Shown here piece by piece: positions 63,800 to 64,000 of a DNA stretch of 64,000 nt. Position 1 is the first letter of the stretch. Each line of letters starts with the position of its first letter. Position numbers and translations under genes: made by a program. Source of the stretch: Collimonas sp. PA-H2. Lineage in GTDB: Bacteria; Pseudomonadota; Gammaproteobacteria; Burkholderiales; Burkholderiaceae_D. The notes beneath the pieces were generated by a model that saw only the letters and a program-made list of their open reading frames with translations, had not been told where the DNA came from and did no database searches. The DNA lies in NCBI RefSeq assembly GCF_002564105.1, contig NZ_PDBX01000001.1:2852001-2916000 (forward strand). Direction: 5' to 3'.

Positions 63800-64000
63800 T
63801 TAGTCCCAAGCCGGAGCGAGGTGGGGAGGACTGACAATCCTGCTTCCTGGACTGCGAAGCGTCGCTATCGTCTGCATATCCTCTTGGGAAAGTTCGAAAT
63901 CGAAGACGCGGACGTTGTCGACGATGCGCTCGATTTTCTCGGTGCGCGAAAGAGCGACGATGTGCGGCTGCTGGATCAACCATCTTAAGACGATTTGCGC
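63800..64000 (-). CDS. aldo/keto reductase, C-terminal part (runs off the window)
   Basis: The minus strand from the window edge encodes 66 residues ending in TAA at 63800-63802. AQIVLRWLIQQPHIVALSRT is the barrel helix/strand near the NADPH site, with the Arg-rich loop TEKIERIVDNVRVFDFELSQ then EDMQTIATL typical of AKR C-termini. The final PPHLAPAWD is the loop that closes over the cofactor. It stops 206 bp before the pirin gene on the same strand, and probably shares the detoxification context. Only the last fifth is visible. Confidence 0.88.
   Translation of the reverse strand, partial: AQIVLRWLIQQPHIVALSRTEKIERIVDNVRVFDFELSQEDMQTIATLRSPGSRIVSPPHLAPAWD

Overview
The window is about 64 kb of high-GC bacterial chromosome. 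The order of its housekeeping genes points to a betaproteobacterium of the Oxalobacteraceae, probably Collimonas or a close relative. The marker blocks are ccsB/HAD/msrPQ/lysA/lptM/cyaY, ponA (mrcA) divergent from pilMNOPQ-aroKB-dgt, kdsD-kdsC-lptC-lptA-lptB-rpoN-hpf, and uvrA/MFS/ssb. The genus is inferred from memory of gene order, since no search was possible. I saw no rRNA, tRNA, CRISPR array, transposase or phage gene.

Region 1 (1-5.7 kb) is core: the end of a cytochrome c assembly gene, a HAD phosphatase, the periplasmic methionine sulfoxide repair pair msrPQ, an outer-membrane barrel protein overlapping both msrQ and lysA, lysA, lptM and cyaY. Region 2 (5.8-11.6 kb) looks accessory: a secreted MORN-repeat protein with a long Pro/Ala-rich tail, a secreted unknown protein, and three tandem paralogues of a DUF2827-type, probably glycosyltransferase-like family. 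A 110-bp palindromic element lies between the first two paralogues. Region 3 (11.6-31.3 kb) is core: PBP1a, the type IV pilus alignment/secretin operon, a continuous reading frame joining shikimate kinase to 3-dehydroquinate synthase (aroKB), dgt, a DUF4197 protein, the hpf/rpoN/Lpt/Kds lipopolysaccharide-export cluster and a divergent Kef-type antiporter.

Region 4 (31.4-43.9 kb) mixes core and accessory genes. It holds a PepSY membrane protein behind a Fur-box-like site, an oxygenase pair (FAD monooxygenase plus PhyH dioxygenase) and uvrA. An island of TetR regulator, CPBP protease and secreted S53 peptidase then separates uvrA from the MFS-ssb pair. Region 5 (44-47.5 kb) is a divergent LysR regulator facing an SDR-DoxX-GST-SnoaL operon, probably for small-molecule or electrophile detoxification.

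Region 6 (48-56.6 kb) is a co-oriented catabolic cluster: a CaiB-type CoA-transferase, a glutaryl-CoA-dehydrogenase-like enzyme, an enoyl-CoA hydratase, a lambda-crystallin-type 3-hydroxyacid dehydrogenase and a YWTD propeller, with two AraC regulators and the decayed end of a third. Together these could activate a short acid, oxidise it, hydrate it and oxidise it again; glutarate is one possible substrate. Region 7 (56.9-61.3 kb) is a complete MFS/HlyD/NodT tripartite efflux operon preceded by a small overlapping reading frame. Region 8 (61.4-64 kb) has an NADP-reductase-like protein, an Rrf2 regulator, a pirin and the end of an aldo/keto reductase that runs off the window.

The best candidates for undescribed biology are the DUF2827 triplet with its secreted companions, the acid-catabolism cluster with its propeller protein, the TetR/CPBP pair with its tandem operators and possible leaderless start, and the small frame coupled to the efflux operon.
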